A stretch of DNA of 37,564 bases from CAYNWK01 sp964400875 (GCA_964400875.1 CAYNWK010000025.1:1-37564), one strand, 5' to 3'. Positions 1 to 9,227 are shown, counted from the stretch's first letter. Numbers and translations are program-made. Notes: generated from the letters alone by a model not told the origin.

Positions 1-114
1 ACAGGGTGACCTTTTCTGTCAATCCAATTTACACCACTTTATGAGACATTATCTCTAAATATTGTCACTAGGCCTGAACTAGGAATCAACAGTGTATAAG
101 AAGCTTGCCGAGCG

Positions 115-708
115 ATGGCTGAAAGAGCTCCTGAATTTGCATATTTATTAATTGTCAATGCGTTTGAGAGAGAGACCGGGCGAGAAGATTATGACTTTGG
201 AAAAATGGGGAACAGATGGCGTCTATTAATTAATAGGAGTAAGAATATCGATAAGTTTGAAGAAACTTCTCTGGGTATAGAAGAGGGTTATCGATATGCA
301 CATAGTTTGGGATTTGAGCTTTTGGATAAAGGGGAATCAATTCCACTCGACTGGTTTGGAAATAACCCTATCGCAATTAAGTTGGGGAAGATTATTTGGG
401 ATGAAGATATCAACCACGATTCATTTTTACATATATTCGTATCTGATATATCCGATATTTACTTCATAGAAATATATTTGACAAAGAGGCTGCCGAAAAG
501 TAAGGATTACAAGGAATTAGTTAAAAAGCTATTCATGATTGCGACTGAATTTTTGGAGTCATACAAAGGAATAACTATTTCCATATTCTTTAGAGAAACA
601 GTTGAATTTATCGCAAACTTTGAATATTACTTACTAACCGAATCGGTAACCTATAAAGACGAGCACTTGAAGAGTAATGAATACTCGAAACTTGAACAAT
701 GGTTGTGA
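115..708 (+). CDS. Hypothetical protein, AT-rich orphan
   Basis: I do not recognise this 197-residue protein. It is soluble-looking and mixed alpha/beta, with no signal peptide or membrane segment and many Asp, Glu, Lys, Ile and Tyr residues. An in-frame stop lies at 97-99, so the ATG at 115 is the first possible ATG. No clear ribosome binding site precedes it. The stretch is much richer in AT than the pheA region that follows, which suggests recent acquisition. A second frame across 94-153 (GTG, 19 codons) also reads like protein, so the true N-terminus could have been altered by a frameshift. Function unknown. Confidence 0.6.
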   Translation: MAERAPEFAYLLIVNAFERETGREDYDFGKMGNRWRLLINRSKNIDKFEETSLGIEEGYRYAHSLGFELLDKGESIPLDWFGNNPIAIKLGKIIWDEDINHDSFLHIFVSDISDIYFIEIYLTKRLPKSKDYKELVKKLFMIATEFLESYKGITISIFFRETVEFIANFEYYLLTESVTYKDEHLKSNEYSKLEQWL

Positions 709-787
709 TTGATTCAAATTTGACGCACACGTTTATTAAATATAATTCTTTTATATGCCAGTTCGGTTGAGGCTGCCTCACCCAAAT

Positions 788-904
788 GATGCCTCGGATA
801 CGAATCCAAAGCCGCAGGAAGGGGCGATTTCCCCCAGGCGGGCCAGGGCCCGGCGGTAGACCTGTGCTACGGCGTGATTGGCAATGTTGTTGTAGAAAGC
901 GTAC
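788..904 (-). pseudogene. Frameshifted copy of the pheA 3' end
   Basis: On the minus strand this segment repeats the part of pheA at 2842-2960, with about three quarters of bases identical by eye. It reads YAFYNNIANHAVAQV and then RRALARLGEIAP, against YRFYIDFAGHAEAQV and RRALDHLDEIAP in PheA. One base is missing from the C run (four against five) just after EIAP, which destroys the frame of the last residues. It encodes only the end of the ACT domain. The membrane protein gene between the two copies is therefore bracketed by direct repeats. Confidence 0.75.
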
Positions 905-2768
905 CCCTCTCGTTTTGCAGCCGTTCCTTCAACCACGTACACAGCCGATCCTTGCCCATGACTTCGACGATCAGGTATCGATCGTTTTCCCAGCGCTTTT
1001 GCAAACCTAACCTGTTCAACTGATCAAAAGTTCCGCTCTCCGGCGTCTGGCTGTCCTTATCAAAGACGAGGAAGTCCAGCGCTAGTCCCTGACAGCCTGA
1101 ATCTAGTTTACCTTCAAGGTATTCGTAGCCAGCCTGCCAAACTACAGCCTCTGCCCTTTGTCTTTCGGAATCATCCTGGTATTTCACAGATGGAACGCCG
1201 CTCCAACCCGGCCAAAAATAGTAATGCAAACTAAAATCCAGGCAGTCCGAGATCCACTCTTGTGATTGAGCTCCCGAGAGTGCGTGGTTAAGCAGCCGGT
1301 CGCCGATCCAGCATCGCCCAACCAGCTCGCCGTTGGGTATCTCCGGACTGCTTACCGTGCTCACGCCTTCTCCCAAGAAGAAGAACGCTGGTGAATTTGC
1401 GGCCAGCCAGGCGGCGTGTGAGGCATCCGGCGGCAGGATCACCTTACCCAAATAAGTCTCATTATCCAGCTCTTTTTGGAGCGCCGCTTCTTGAGCCGTC
1501 ATCCAGTATCTGGAAAAGTATTGGTTCGCGTGATTGGAGCTCCACCGGAAGCTGTTGGCAAGCAGCAACAGTCCGGCCAGGAGGCTCAGGAATAGATAGC
1601 CTTTCTGCACAGAAAGGGAAAGCCCGGCAGGGATGATCAAGAGGATCAGTATCACCGTGATCGGGCCGATGATGGTGACGAAATGGTCGTTTTGCACTTC
1701 CACGCCGGTGATCAAGTTGGAATCTGCCGTGATCAATCCCGTTAACGCGATCCCCAAAGCCATCGATCTGAAGGAGGCCGGCATCGCTTTTCGCTTGAAC
1801 CAAGTTAAAACCAGGCCGGCCAGGAACAGGACCTGGTGACCGGGATAGATTCGCCGTGAGAACAGCGCTCCGCTACGTATCAAGGCTTCCTGACTCGATC
1901 CGAGCTCGGCCAGACTAAGTAAGATCGGGAGGCTGGCGAGCAGAAAAACACTGCCAGCGGTCAGCGTGCGCTTGACGCTGGCGGATATCGATGTCGATGA
2001 GCTCCGCAATCGTTGTATCTCGGTGATGAACGTGTGAATGCTTGCCAGTACGAATAAGGCGGCCCAGGCGTAATAGTGGGTTAAGGAGGCGATCAAGATG
2101 CCAGCCGCCCAGACGCCCAGGAGAATGTAGGACTTCGTCTGTTTACGTTCAAGCCAGACGATGACCCCGGCGGTGACGGAGATCAAGGTGATATCCAGGC
2201 TCGGCGAGTAAAATCGGGCCAGGCTGTAGAACGGCAGCGTCTGCCCGAAATCCGCCTCGAGAAATCCATAGTAAACATAGCGCAGGGCATCCCGCCAATA
2301 AGGAACCGAGAGCGCCACCACTAGAGGGCGGTAGAGCGTGAGCGCCAGGAGCGGTATAACCAGGATCGTGAACCAAGGCGGAAAATCCATCACGAGCTTT
2401 CGGCTGAAGTATGCAAACCCGAGCGCCAAAGCTGCCAGGTTTATGAAGGACATCAAGAGTAGCAGCTGGTCAGCGTCCAGGTGTAGCAAGCTGGAAAGCA
2501 GCGCTGCTGCAGTGATGGGAAGAACACCGTCCAAATTTATCCGCTGACGATATTCCCAAAAATATGGATCGAAAGGCGCGCCATACCAAACCATCTTATT
2601 TACCCGCCCTGCGTACTGGGCTGAATCCAAATAATCGTACCGGGTCAGCGAAAATTCTCCCGCGGGTGAGACCCGGCTAGCAGCTTGATCGATCCAGATG
2701 AAAGTTAAGCCAACTTGCAGGGTGATGGAGAGGACCAAAATGGCGGCGAGAATTGGCGGCTTTTTCAA
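867..2768 (-). CDS. Polytopic membrane protein, possible GT-C-like
   Basis: A long integral membrane protein with about ten or more hydrophobic helices in its first two thirds and a soluble C-terminal part rich in Trp and Tyr. The loop after the first helix holds YDYLDSAQYAG, an aromatic/acidic pattern like the first loop of GT-C glycosyltransferases, but I cannot assign a family. The frame extends upstream to an ATG at 2966, but that part lies out of frame inside pheA. I therefore prefer the TTG at 2768 (KKPPILAAILVL). The start is uncertain. The last 12 residues are read out of frame from the pheA relic, so the natural C-terminus may have been replaced. It lies just downstream of pheA on the same strand. 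Confidence 0.6.
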   Translation of the reverse strand: MKKPPILAAILVLSITLQVGLTFIWIDQAASRVSPAGEFSLTRYDYLDSAQYAGRVNKMVWYGAPFDPYFWEYRQRINLDGVLPITAAALLSSLLHLDADQLLLLMSFINLAALALGFAYFSRKLVMDFPPWFTILVIPLLALTLYRPLVVALSVPYWRDALRYVYYGFLEADFGQTLPFYSLARFYSPSLDITLISVTAGVIVWLERKQTKSYILLGVWAAGILIASLTHYYAWAALFVLASIHTFITEIQRLRSSSTSISASVKRTLTAGSVFLLASLPILLSLAELGSSQEALIRSGALFSRRIYPGHQVLFLAGLVLTWFKRKAMPASFRSMALGIALTGLITADSNLITGVEVQNDHFVTIIGPITVILILLIIPAGLSLSVQKGYLFLSLLAGLLLLANSFRWSSNHANQYFSRYWMTAQEAALQKELDNETYLGKVILPPDASHAAWLAANSPAFFFLGEGVSTVSSPEIPNGELVGRCWIGDRLLNHALSGAQSQEWISDCLDFSLHYYFWPGWSGVPSVKYQDDSERQRAEAVVWQAGYEYLEGKLDSGCQGLALDFLVFDKDSQTPESGTFDQLNRLGLQKRWENDRYLIVEVMGKDRLCTWLKERLQNERGTLSTTTLPITP

Positions 2769-2818
2769 CAGCCGGAAAATATTTATGGAATGCTGGATGA
2801 TGGGCTTCCCCGTAAAGT

Positions 2819-3670
2819 TCAGTCGAATTGTTCGGCCAATCGATGCCTCGGATACGATCCCAACAGCCGCAGGAAGGGGGCGATCTCGTCGAGGTGGTCG
2901 AGGGCTCGGCGGCAGACCTGCGCTTCGGCGTGTCCGGCGAAGTCGATGTAAAAGCGGTACTCCCACAGCTCGCCCGGGACGGGGCGCGATTCGATCTTGG
3001 TCAGGTCGATGTCGCGCAGGGCGAAGACGCTGAGGGCTTTGAACAGCGCGCCAGGCTGGTTGTGCAGGCTGAAGACGATCGAGGTTTTGAACTCGCCCGT
3101 TTCCGGATCGGCGACCGCCAGGGGAGCCTTGGCGAGGGCCAGGAAGCGGGTGTAGTTGTTGGGGTTGTCTTCCAGGTCCCCGGCTAAGACCTGCAGGTCG
3201 TAAACCTGGGCGGCGCGCTGCGAGGCGATGGCAGCGGAATGGTGGTCGTTCTCTTCACGCAGGCGGCGGGCGCTGCCGGCGGTGTCGGCGGCGGCGGTCG
3301 GTTCCAGGCCCAGGCGGGCCAGGCTGGCTTCACACTGGGCTAGCGCCTGGGGGTGTGAATACACCCTCCGGACCTCCTCCAGGCGCACGCCGGGAAGCGC
3401 CAAAAGGCAGTGCTGGACGCGCAGGTGGTGCTCGGCGACGATGTGCAGGTCGTAGCGCAGCATCAGGTCGTAGTTGCGGTGGATGCTGCCCGCCAGGGAG
3501 TTCTCTACGGGCAGCAGGCCGTACTCGCTTTCGCCCGCTTCGACGGCCGCGAAGACGCTCTCGAAGGTCGGGCAAGGTGCCGCCTCGGCTTCGGGACCGA
3601 AGTGCTCGAGGACGGCCAGCTCGCTGTAAGCGCCGGGTTCCCCTTGGAAAGAGACGGTAGGTGGAGGCAT
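2819..3670 (-). CDS. pheA: Prephenate dehydratase
   Basis: Converts prephenate to phenylpyruvate in phenylalanine biosynthesis, in the cytoplasm. The 283 residues match the monofunctional enzyme. The prephenate dehydratase domain (about 5-180) holds the N-terminal FQGEPGAYSE motif, LPVENSLAGS at 53-62 and the catalytic TRF motif at 174-176. The C-terminal ACT domain (about 197-275) has the ESRP motif at 227-230, which is linked to phenylalanine feedback inhibition in this family. There is no chorismate mutase domain. The ATG has AAAAGGA upstream. A degenerate copy of its 3' end lies at 788-904. Confidence 0.95.
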   Translation of the reverse strand: MPPPTVSFQGEPGAYSELAVLEHFGPEAEAAPCPTFESVFAAVEAGESEYGLLPVENSLAGSIHRNYDLMLRYDLHIVAEHHLRVQHCLLALPGVRLEEVRRVYSHPQALAQCEASLARLGLEPTAAADTAGSARRLREENDHHSAAIASQRAAQVYDLQVLAGDLEDNPNNYTRFLALAKAPLAVADPETGEFKTSIVFSLHNQPGALFKALSVFALRDIDLTKIESRPVPGELWEYRFYIDFAGHAEAQVCRRALDHLDEIAPFLRLLGSYPRHRLAEQFD

Positions 3671-3726
3671 GGATATCCTTTTCTAACCTGGCTGCGAAAC
3701 CTACATAAACACCTCGCCAAACAGGT

Positions 3727-3939
3727 TCACAATAAATGGCCTTGTCCCGGATAACTGTGCAAGCTCGATTGGGGGATCTTCTCGTCCAGGTATATGGCAA
3801 AGCGATAAGGCACGAACTTGTCCTGCTCTCCATGAAACAGATGCACGGGAACCTCGATCTCCTCAACGCGAAATCCCCAATCCCCATACAAGATCATCGC
3901 ATCGTCAGCCGGTCCCCACGAACGCTGGCGAATTGTGTA
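3727..3939 (-). pseudogene. Alpha/beta hydrolase C-terminal relic
   Basis: Read on the minus strand, this stretch gives about 70 residues that match the end of an alpha/beta hydrolase: WGFRVEEIEVPVHLFHGEQD, then VPYRFAIYLDEKIP and YPGQGHLL before a stop. HGEQD carries the usual acid residue and GQGH the usual catalytic histidine. The frame is closed upstream by a stop at 3940-3942, and no nucleophile elbow (GxSxG) can be found, so only the C-terminal third survives. The rest of the 3671-4055 gap holds nothing else that I can support. Confidence 0.7.
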
Positions 3940-4055
3940 TCAGGCTGGTGCTTGGACACCCGCTATGTAACTCCTACTTCAATTCTGTCCGGGGACTGAA
4001 CAATTGATGAGCGCTTACCGGCCTGGCAGCCTCGGCGAACCCACTGCCCAGGCGA

Positions 4056-6329
4056 TCATTTGACCAACACCGGCAGGTAAACCAGCGCCCCTATCGGGCT
4101 GGGCACATGGGGAGCGGTCGTGAAGCTGGCGCTGTCCATTCCGGTCCCAGAGGTGTAGGTGAAGTAGGCGGTGTTGGTGATTAGGGTGTTAGGAGGTGTG
4201 TCCCCGGCAATCGTGGCGTCGATGGTCTTGACAACTTGACCGCCGGCTGGGACGTCCACAAACACGTCCAGGTTAACCCCGACAACCTCGGACGGCAGGG
4301 TATCGGTGAGTTGCACGCCCTGCGCCTCGACGGAGCCGTTGTTGGTGAGCGTGAGCGTATAAGTAAGCGCGTCTCCGGGATGCGGAGGTTCGTGAGATAA
4401 ATCGACCTTCTTTTCGAGCATCAGGTCCGGCGGCGTGAGCTGGAAGCGGGCCAGGGGCGGGTCGTGGTCGGTGACCCGGTCAACTTCAGGGAATTCTGCG
4501 TTGAGGTGGACGACGTCGAAGTCGTAGGCGACGTTATCCGCCAGGTCGTCGCTGACCAGGATGTGATCGAGGACCTCGGCGTTGCCGTCGTAAATGTACG
4601 TGTAGCGCTCGGCGGCGGGCAGGGTATCGACCAGGTCGGTCAACACGCTTCCCTCCAGGGCGATCAGCGGGGCGGAGAACTGGAAGTCGTTGAGGTCGCC
4701 CAGGACGATGATGTGCGCCGAAGCGTCGAGGGCGAGCAGGTCATCGACAAAGCCGTTGACCACCGCTGCCTGGGCCAGTCGCTGGGTCTCGCTGGAAAAA
4801 ACCGGCGGTTGGGCGAAGCCGAAGAGCGGGTCATCCCCGCCCTTGGAGTTGAAGTGGTTGACGATGACAAAGATCGTATCCCCGTTGAACTGGAACTCGC
4901 CGGCAAGCGGCTTGCGGCTGTCGGTGAAAGCGCTGTTGGTCGGGTCGATGCGCCCCGGGCTGTAAGAGAGCTCCGGGCCGCTCGGACCGGAGACGACGGA
5001 CACGGAATTCGTGGCGGTGCCGCCGGCGCGGTCGGTGAAGCTCAGCCCCCGGTCCGTGCGGAAGAGGAAGCCGACCCGGATGTTGCCCCCCGGCTCGCCG
5101 CCGTCCTGGTTGTTCACCGGGGCGATGTCACGGTACTGGTAGGTCGGGCCGCCTGCGGTGGAGATGGCGTCGATCAGCTTCTGGTAGGTCTGGTCGGCGG
5201 AGACAGTTCCGTTATTCGTAGGGCCGTTGTTGTCCTGGATCTCTTGTAAGCCAAGGAGATCGGGAGATTTGAGGTGATCTACGATCTGGGCGGCGAGCTC
5301 GTCAAACTTGGCCTGCGGGTCGCCGGGATCGAGATTCTCGAGGTTAAAGGAGGCGACGCTGAGCGTGTCGGGGTCCGTGACAGTAGAGGCGGTTTCTTGG
5401 CTCACGCCGCCCGTAGTGGAGGGCAAGGCATCGGTGTTGAAGAGCTTGAAATTGCCGAAGGTGTAATCGAGCACGCCGACGATGGACGAGGAGAACAGGG
5501 CCCCGGTCTTGACCTGCGGCTCGCTGGTGACGATGGTATCGTCCAGCAGGATGCGCTCCGGGTTGAAGTCGCCGGAGGCAATCACCAGGCTGTCCCGCGA
5601 GGAGACCAGGCTGGCGTAAGCCCCCGCATCGCCGACGACGGCGATCTCGCCGAAACTGCTGGTCGGGCTGACCGCCAGCGGCTGCTGGATTTCGACCAGC
5701 ATGCCTTCCAGGCTCTCGTAGAAATCGATGCCGTCGGTAGCTGGATCGAAGGTGCCGCCGGTCTCGACGTTGCCGCCGGCGTCGTCTTCGATCACGGTGT
5801 CAGGTGGTAGCCGTCCGCCCGCGCCGATTATGGTTGGGGTAGGAAGCGCAGTGGGGGATCCTACATTGACCTGCGGGCTGGAGGTAAATTCCGTGATGGT
5901 CAGGTTGCCGGTGCTGAGGCCGCCAGGACGGTATTCGTCGATGAACCCGGTGACGGAGACCGAATCGCCTATATTGACCGAGGGAGCTCCGCCGGTGAAG
6001 ACGAAGATTCCTTCGGAGGTTTTGACATCGCCATCAATATCGACGTCAGGCTCCTGCATATAAAACCCGGTACCGGTCCGGGCGGTGACGACGCCCGTCA
6101 CGTTCCCGATGCAGTCGCCGTCGTAGCTGGATAAGTGTCCCGAGCCCTGGATTGTGTGTATCGCTAAGTCGTTGAAATCCGGGGTACAGCCTGCCTGGGG
6201 ACTGGCCTGGGCGGCCTCACTGGACATGAAGGTCAACGAGGGCAGCAGCAAGAGGCAAAATACCAAGAATAAATTCAAAGACCAACGGAGAAACCGGGTT
6301 AGGTGGTCATGTGGGGTAGATGAGGGCAT
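4056..6329 (-). CDS. Secreted endonuclease/exonuclease/phosphatase protein with DUF11 domain
   Basis: A 757-residue exported protein similar in layout to ExeM-type extracellular nucleases. A signal peptide covers about 1-42 (hydrophobic core FLVFCLLLLPSL). Next comes an OB-fold-like beta-rich region (about 50-310) with GVVTARTGTGFYMQ. The EEP catalytic domain (about 320-640) has SFNLENLD, LGLQEIQDN (metal-binding Glu), VNHFNSKGGDD, VLGDLNDF and DHDP near its end, which are the usual active-site motifs. A DUF11-type repeat (about 645-745) has TYTLTLTNNGS. The protein ends with VYLPVLVK. AAAGGAG precedes the ATG. A likely role is nucleic acid or phosphodiester breakdown outside the cell. Confidence 0.88.
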   Translation of the reverse strand: MPSSTPHDHLTRFLRWSLNLFLVFCLLLLPSLTFMSSEAAQASPQAGCTPDFNDLAIHTIQGSGHLSSYDGDCIGNVTGVVTARTGTGFYMQEPDVDIDGDVKTSEGIFVFTGGAPSVNIGDSVSVTGFIDEYRPGGLSTGNLTITEFTSSPQVNVGSPTALPTPTIIGAGGRLPPDTVIEDDAGGNVETGGTFDPATDGIDFYESLEGMLVEIQQPLAVSPTSSFGEIAVVGDAGAYASLVSSRDSLVIASGDFNPERILLDDTIVTSEPQVKTGALFSSSIVGVLDYTFGNFKLFNTDALPSTTGGVSQETASTVTDPDTLSVASFNLENLDPGDPQAKFDELAAQIVDHLKSPDLLGLQEIQDNNGPTNNGTVSADQTYQKLIDAISTAGGPTYQYRDIAPVNNQDGGEPGGNIRVGFLFRTDRGLSFTDRAGGTATNSVSVVSGPSGPELSYSPGRIDPTNSAFTDSRKPLAGEFQFNGDTIFVIVNHFNSKGGDDPLFGFAQPPVFSSETQRLAQAAVVNGFVDDLLALDASAHIIVLGDLNDFQFSAPLIALEGSVLTDLVDTLPAAERYTYIYDGNAEVLDHILVSDDLADNVAYDFDVVHLNAEFPEVDRVTDHDPPLARFQLTPPDLMLEKKVDLSHEPPHPGDALTYTLTLTNNGSVEAQGVQLTDTLPSEVVGVNLDVFVDVPAGGQVVKTIDATIAGDTPPNTLITNTAYFTYTSGTGMDSASFTTAPHVPSPIGALVYLPVLVK

Positions 6330-6541
6330 GGTTGGCTCCTTTGGGTCGGTGATCCAGCATTGAGGAATAGCGGATCGGTGGAAAATTGGATCGTGGTTTG
6401 ATGATTATGCGGTTAGAACTGCGGGTATTCAGGACAAGCAGCGTGACCGGATTTATTTTACACCCGACGCGAGTACTGGGCTAATTTTCTGTTGAGCGGC
6501 GGTTGAACCCGAAGCGTTGGAGGGCGCGCATTAAGCCAGGG

Positions 6542-6569
6542 CTGACTCTCAGACGATCTTTGGTACAAT
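6542..6569 (+). promoter_or_regulatory. Promoter of the glycan/E1 block
   Basis: CTGACT (6542-6547), a 16-bp spacer and TACAAT (6564-6569) preceded by TGG, an extended -10. The predicted start of transcription is only about 3-5 nt before the ATG at 6580, so the message would have almost no leader. Confidence 0.55.
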
Positions 6570-6579
6570 TCTGGCGCTC

Positions 6580-7218
6580 ATGAAACTGCTGCCCCCTGGG
6601 ATGCCCATCGGCAAACGCGTCCTCGACCTGAGCGCCGCGACGCTGGGGTTGATCGTCTTATCGCCCTTGCTGGCCGTCCTGGCCGCGCTGGTGCGAGTTT
6701 ACCACGGCGCGCCGGTGTTGTTCCGGCAGGCGCGGCCCGGATACAAAGCCCAATTATTCACAGTCTATAAATTCCGCACGATGAACGAAGCGCGCGACCG
6801 GGACGGTCGGCTGTTGCCTGACGAGCAGCGCCTGACCGGGCTGGGGCGCTTCCTGCGGGCGACCAGTCTGGACGAATTGCCCGAGCTGTTCAACGTGCTG
6901 CGCGGGGAGATGAGCCTGGTTGGGCCGCGGCCGCTGTTCGCCCACTACCTGGAGCGCTATTCCCCCGAGCAGGCGCGCCGGCATGAGGTCTACCCGGGGA
7001 TTACCGGCTGGGCGCAGGTAAACGGGCGCAACGCGCTGACCTGGGAGCAGAAGTTCCAGCACGACCTGTGGTATGTCGAGCATCGCTCGTTTTGGCTGGA
7101 CCTGCGCATCCTGGGCCTGACGCTGGTCAAGGTGATCCAGCGCGAGGGCATCAGCCAGCCCGGGCACGCCACCGCGGAGGAGTTCATGGGGAGCGGAGGC
7201 CGCGGTGAACAACCATAA
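6580..7218 (+). CDS. PglC-like phosphoglycosyl transferase
   Basis: A monotopic polyprenol-phosphate phosphoglycosyl transferase, 212 residues, the short PglC form rather than the long WbaP/WcaJ form. It transfers a sugar 1-phosphate from a nucleotide sugar to undecaprenyl phosphate at the cytoplasmic face of the membrane. An N-terminal re-entrant hydrophobic helix lies at about 14-38. Family motifs follow: LFRQARPG, YKFRTM, the catalytic Asp-Glu pair in SLDELPELFNV (D98-E99), MSLVGPRP and GITGWAQVNGRN. Its end overlaps the start of the next gene by 14 bp, so translation is probably coupled. The sugar cannot be read from sequence. Placing it in a glycan pathway with the lipoyl/PglD fusion downstream is inference. 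Confidence 0.92.
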   Translation: MKLLPPGMPIGKRVLDLSAATLGLIVLSPLLAVLAALVRVYHGAPVLFRQARPGYKAQLFTVYKFRTMNEARDRDGRLLPDEQRLTGLGRFLRATSLDELPELFNVLRGEMSLVGPRPLFAHYLERYSPEQARRHEVYPGITGWAQVNGRNALTWEQKFQHDLWYVEHRSFWLDLRILGLTLVKVIQREGISQPGHATAEEFMGSGGRGEQP

Positions 7219-8140
7219 TGGGTTCCCCGAACCGTTGAACGCCGAGCTGTATTCGGCGATGTACCGCATCCGGGTCTTCGAGCAGCGCGTGCTGGACGAG
7301 TTCCCGCGTGGGCGTTTTTACGGCACGACTCACACTTACCTCGGCCAGGAGGCCAACGCCGTAGGGGTACTGAGGGAGGCTGGCTCGCGGGACGTGGTGG
7401 TGAGCAACCACCGCTGCCACGGGCACTTTTTGGCTTACGGCGGCGACCCTCGGGCGCTGTATGCCGAATTAATGGGCAAAGCCACCGGTGTTTGCGGCGG
7501 GGTGGGCGGTTCGCAGCACCTGCACTGGCGGGACTTTTATTCCAACGGCATCCTGGGGGGCACCATGCCGCTGGCGGTGGGCATGGCGCTGGCGGAGCGC
7601 TGGAAGGCCGCCGGCGTGCAGCAGACGCCGCCGGTTACGATCGCTTTCCTGGGGGACGGCGCGCTGGGGGAAGGAGTCTTATACGAAGCCCTCAATCTGG
7701 CTTCGCTTTGGTCCGCGCCGGTCTTATTCGTGCTCGAGAACAACCGCATCGCCCAGACCACGCCTGTCGAACTGGCGGTCGCCGGGGAGATGGCCGCGCG
7801 CTTCGCCGCCTTCGGCCTGGCGGTGGAAGAGCTGGACAGCAGCGACGTCGTGGAAATCCACGCGGCGGCGCGGGTGAGCCTGGACGAGATCCGCGCCCGG
7901 GGGGCGCCGCGCGCCCTGATCGTGCACACCTATCGCTTCGGGCCGCACTCCAAGGGGGACGACACCCGCGACCCGGCGGAACTGGCCGCCATCCAGGCGG
8001 AGCGTGATCCGCTGAAGATCCACGGGGTACGCCTGGCAGAGGGTGAACGCGCCGCCATTGAAGCCGCGGTCGAACAGGAACTGGCCGAAGCCTACCGGCA
8101 GGCGCTGGCCGACCCTCTTCCGGTTATAAAAGGCTTATGA
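7205..8140 (+). CDS. 2-oxoacid dehydrogenase E1 component, alpha subunit
   Basis: The thiamine diphosphate-binding half of a heterotetrameric 2-oxoacid dehydrogenase (pyruvate, branched-chain or acetoin type). It decarboxylates a 2-oxoacid and transfers the acyl group to a lipoyl arm. At 311 residues it is a little shorter than most. The ThDP motif runs from GDGALGEG (about 149) to VLENNRIAQT (about 177). HRCHGHFLAYGG and GGVGGSQHL fit the alpha subunit. The GTG start has GGAGG at the right distance and lies inside the end of the PglC-like gene. Substrate is not readable from sequence. No ordinary E2 or E3 gene is nearby, and the only lipoyl protein in the window is the acyltransferase fusion at 10161. 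Confidence 0.9.
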   Translation: MNNHNGFPEPLNAELYSAMYRIRVFEQRVLDEFPRGRFYGTTHTYLGQEANAVGVLREAGSRDVVVSNHRCHGHFLAYGGDPRALYAELMGKATGVCGGVGGSQHLHWRDFYSNGILGGTMPLAVGMALAERWKAAGVQQTPPVTIAFLGDGALGEGVLYEALNLASLWSAPVLFVLENNRIAQTTPVELAVAGEMAARFAAFGLAVEELDSSDVVEIHAAARVSLDEIRARGAPRALIVHTYRFGPHSKGDDTRDPAELAAIQAERDPLKIHGVRLAEGERAAIEAAVEQELAEAYRQALADPLPVIKGL

Positions 8141-9174
8141 CGACCGTACTCTCTTCGCTTAACCAAGCTTTGCACCGGGCTTTCGCCGAGGACGAACGGG
8201 TTTACCTGATCGGTGAAGACCTCCTCGACCCGTACGGCGGGGCTTTCAAGGTGGCGCGTGGGCTGTCCACCGCCTACCCCGGCCGGGTGCTGACCACGCC
8301 GGTCTCCGAGGCCGGGATCCTGGGGGTGGGAACCGGCATGGCTTTGCGCGGTCTGCGCCCGGTGGTGGAGGTCATGTTTGGCGACTTCGTCACCCTGATC
8401 ACCGACCAGCTGGTCAATCACGCGGCCAAGTTTCGGGCGATGTACAACGGGCAGGTCGCGGTGCCGCTGGTGGTGCGCACGCCGATGGGCGGGCGGCGCG
8501 GCTATGGACCGACCCACAGCCAGAGCCTGGAAAAGCTCTTCCTGGGCGTTCCCGGACTGCGCGTGCTGGCGCCTTGCGCGCTGGGAGTCTCTGGGGCGCT
8601 GCTGCACCGGGCGATCCTGGAGAGCCAGGACCCGGTCCTGTTCGTCGAAAACAAGCTGCTGTACGGTCTGGATATTTACGAAGAGGCGGAGGGAGAGCTG
8701 ACCGTCACCATCGCTGAGGAGGGAACCCAATCACAGGAGAACAGCTCGCTCGCCGGGGATTTCCCCGCCCCGACTTACCTGGTGCGGGTGAACGGCGCGC
8801 CCGAGCCCCAGGTCACGCTGGCGGCATACGGGTACATGACAGAGCTGGCCCGCCAGGCGCTTCTGCAGCTGGCTTACGAACGGGAAATCTTCGCCGAGCT
8901 GATCGTACCCACGCAGCTGTCGCCGTTCAGGGTGGAAGCGATCGCCGCTTCAGCAAGAAGCACCGGACGTCTGCTGACCGTGGAGGAAGGGACAGTGAGC
9001 CTGGGATGGGGGGCGGAGGTAGCCGCGCAGGTCGCGGAGCGGCTGGGACCTCGGTTGGCGGCCTTGCGCAGGTTGGGGGCTCCAGACCGCGCCATCCCGG
9101 CCTCCGGTCCGCTGGAAGAGGCGCTGCTGCCGGGGGTCGAGGGTATCGTGGACGCCGCGGTGGGGATGATCTGA
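8137..9174 (+). CDS. 2-oxoacid dehydrogenase E1 component, beta subunit
   Basis: Partner of the upstream alpha subunit; together they form the alpha2-beta2 E1 enzyme. It has 345 residues with an N-terminal pyrimidine-binding domain (LIGEDLLDPYGGAFKV, TTPVSEAGILGVGTGMAL, VEVMFGDF) and a C-terminal transketolase-like domain (about 215-340). Its ATG overlaps the alpha-subunit stop codon (ATGA), so the two are translationally coupled. A short insertion at about 190-210 (EEGTQSQENSSLAGD) lies between the domains. It would feed acyl groups to a lipoyl domain; the candidate acceptor is encoded about 1 kb downstream. Confidence 0.92.
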   Translation: MTTVLSSLNQALHRAFAEDERVYLIGEDLLDPYGGAFKVARGLSTAYPGRVLTTPVSEAGILGVGTGMALRGLRPVVEVMFGDFVTLITDQLVNHAAKFRAMYNGQVAVPLVVRTPMGGRRGYGPTHSQSLEKLFLGVPGLRVLAPCALGVSGALLHRAILESQDPVLFVENKLLYGLDIYEEAEGELTVTIAEEGTQSQENSSLAGDFPAPTYLVRVNGAPEPQVTLAAYGYMTELARQALLQLAYEREIFAELIVPTQLSPFRVEAIAASARSTGRLLTVEEGTVSLGWGAEVAAQVAERLGPRLAALRRLGAPDRAIPASGPLEEALLPGVEGIVDAAVGMI

Positions 9175-9192
9175 TCCGGTACTTTTGGACCG

Positions 9193-9221
9193 CTGTCATG
9201 TCTACCTGGAGCCGCTATACT
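9193..9221 (+). promoter_or_regulatory. Promoter giving a leaderless transcript
   Basis: CTGTCA (9193-9198), a 17-bp spacer and TATACT (9216-9221). The ATG of the next gene begins 7 nt after the -10 box, exactly where transcription would start. Confidence 0.55.
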
Positions 9222-9227
9222 CTAATT

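Noticed and set aside
786..1010. Plus-strand frame at the pheA relic
   Set aside because: Arg/Pro-rich shadow of the minus-strand relic and membrane gene.
4464..5249. Open frame of 261 codons on the plus strand
   Set aside because: It lies wholly antisense to the nuclease gene, whose domain motifs are clear; an artefact of GC-rich codon use.
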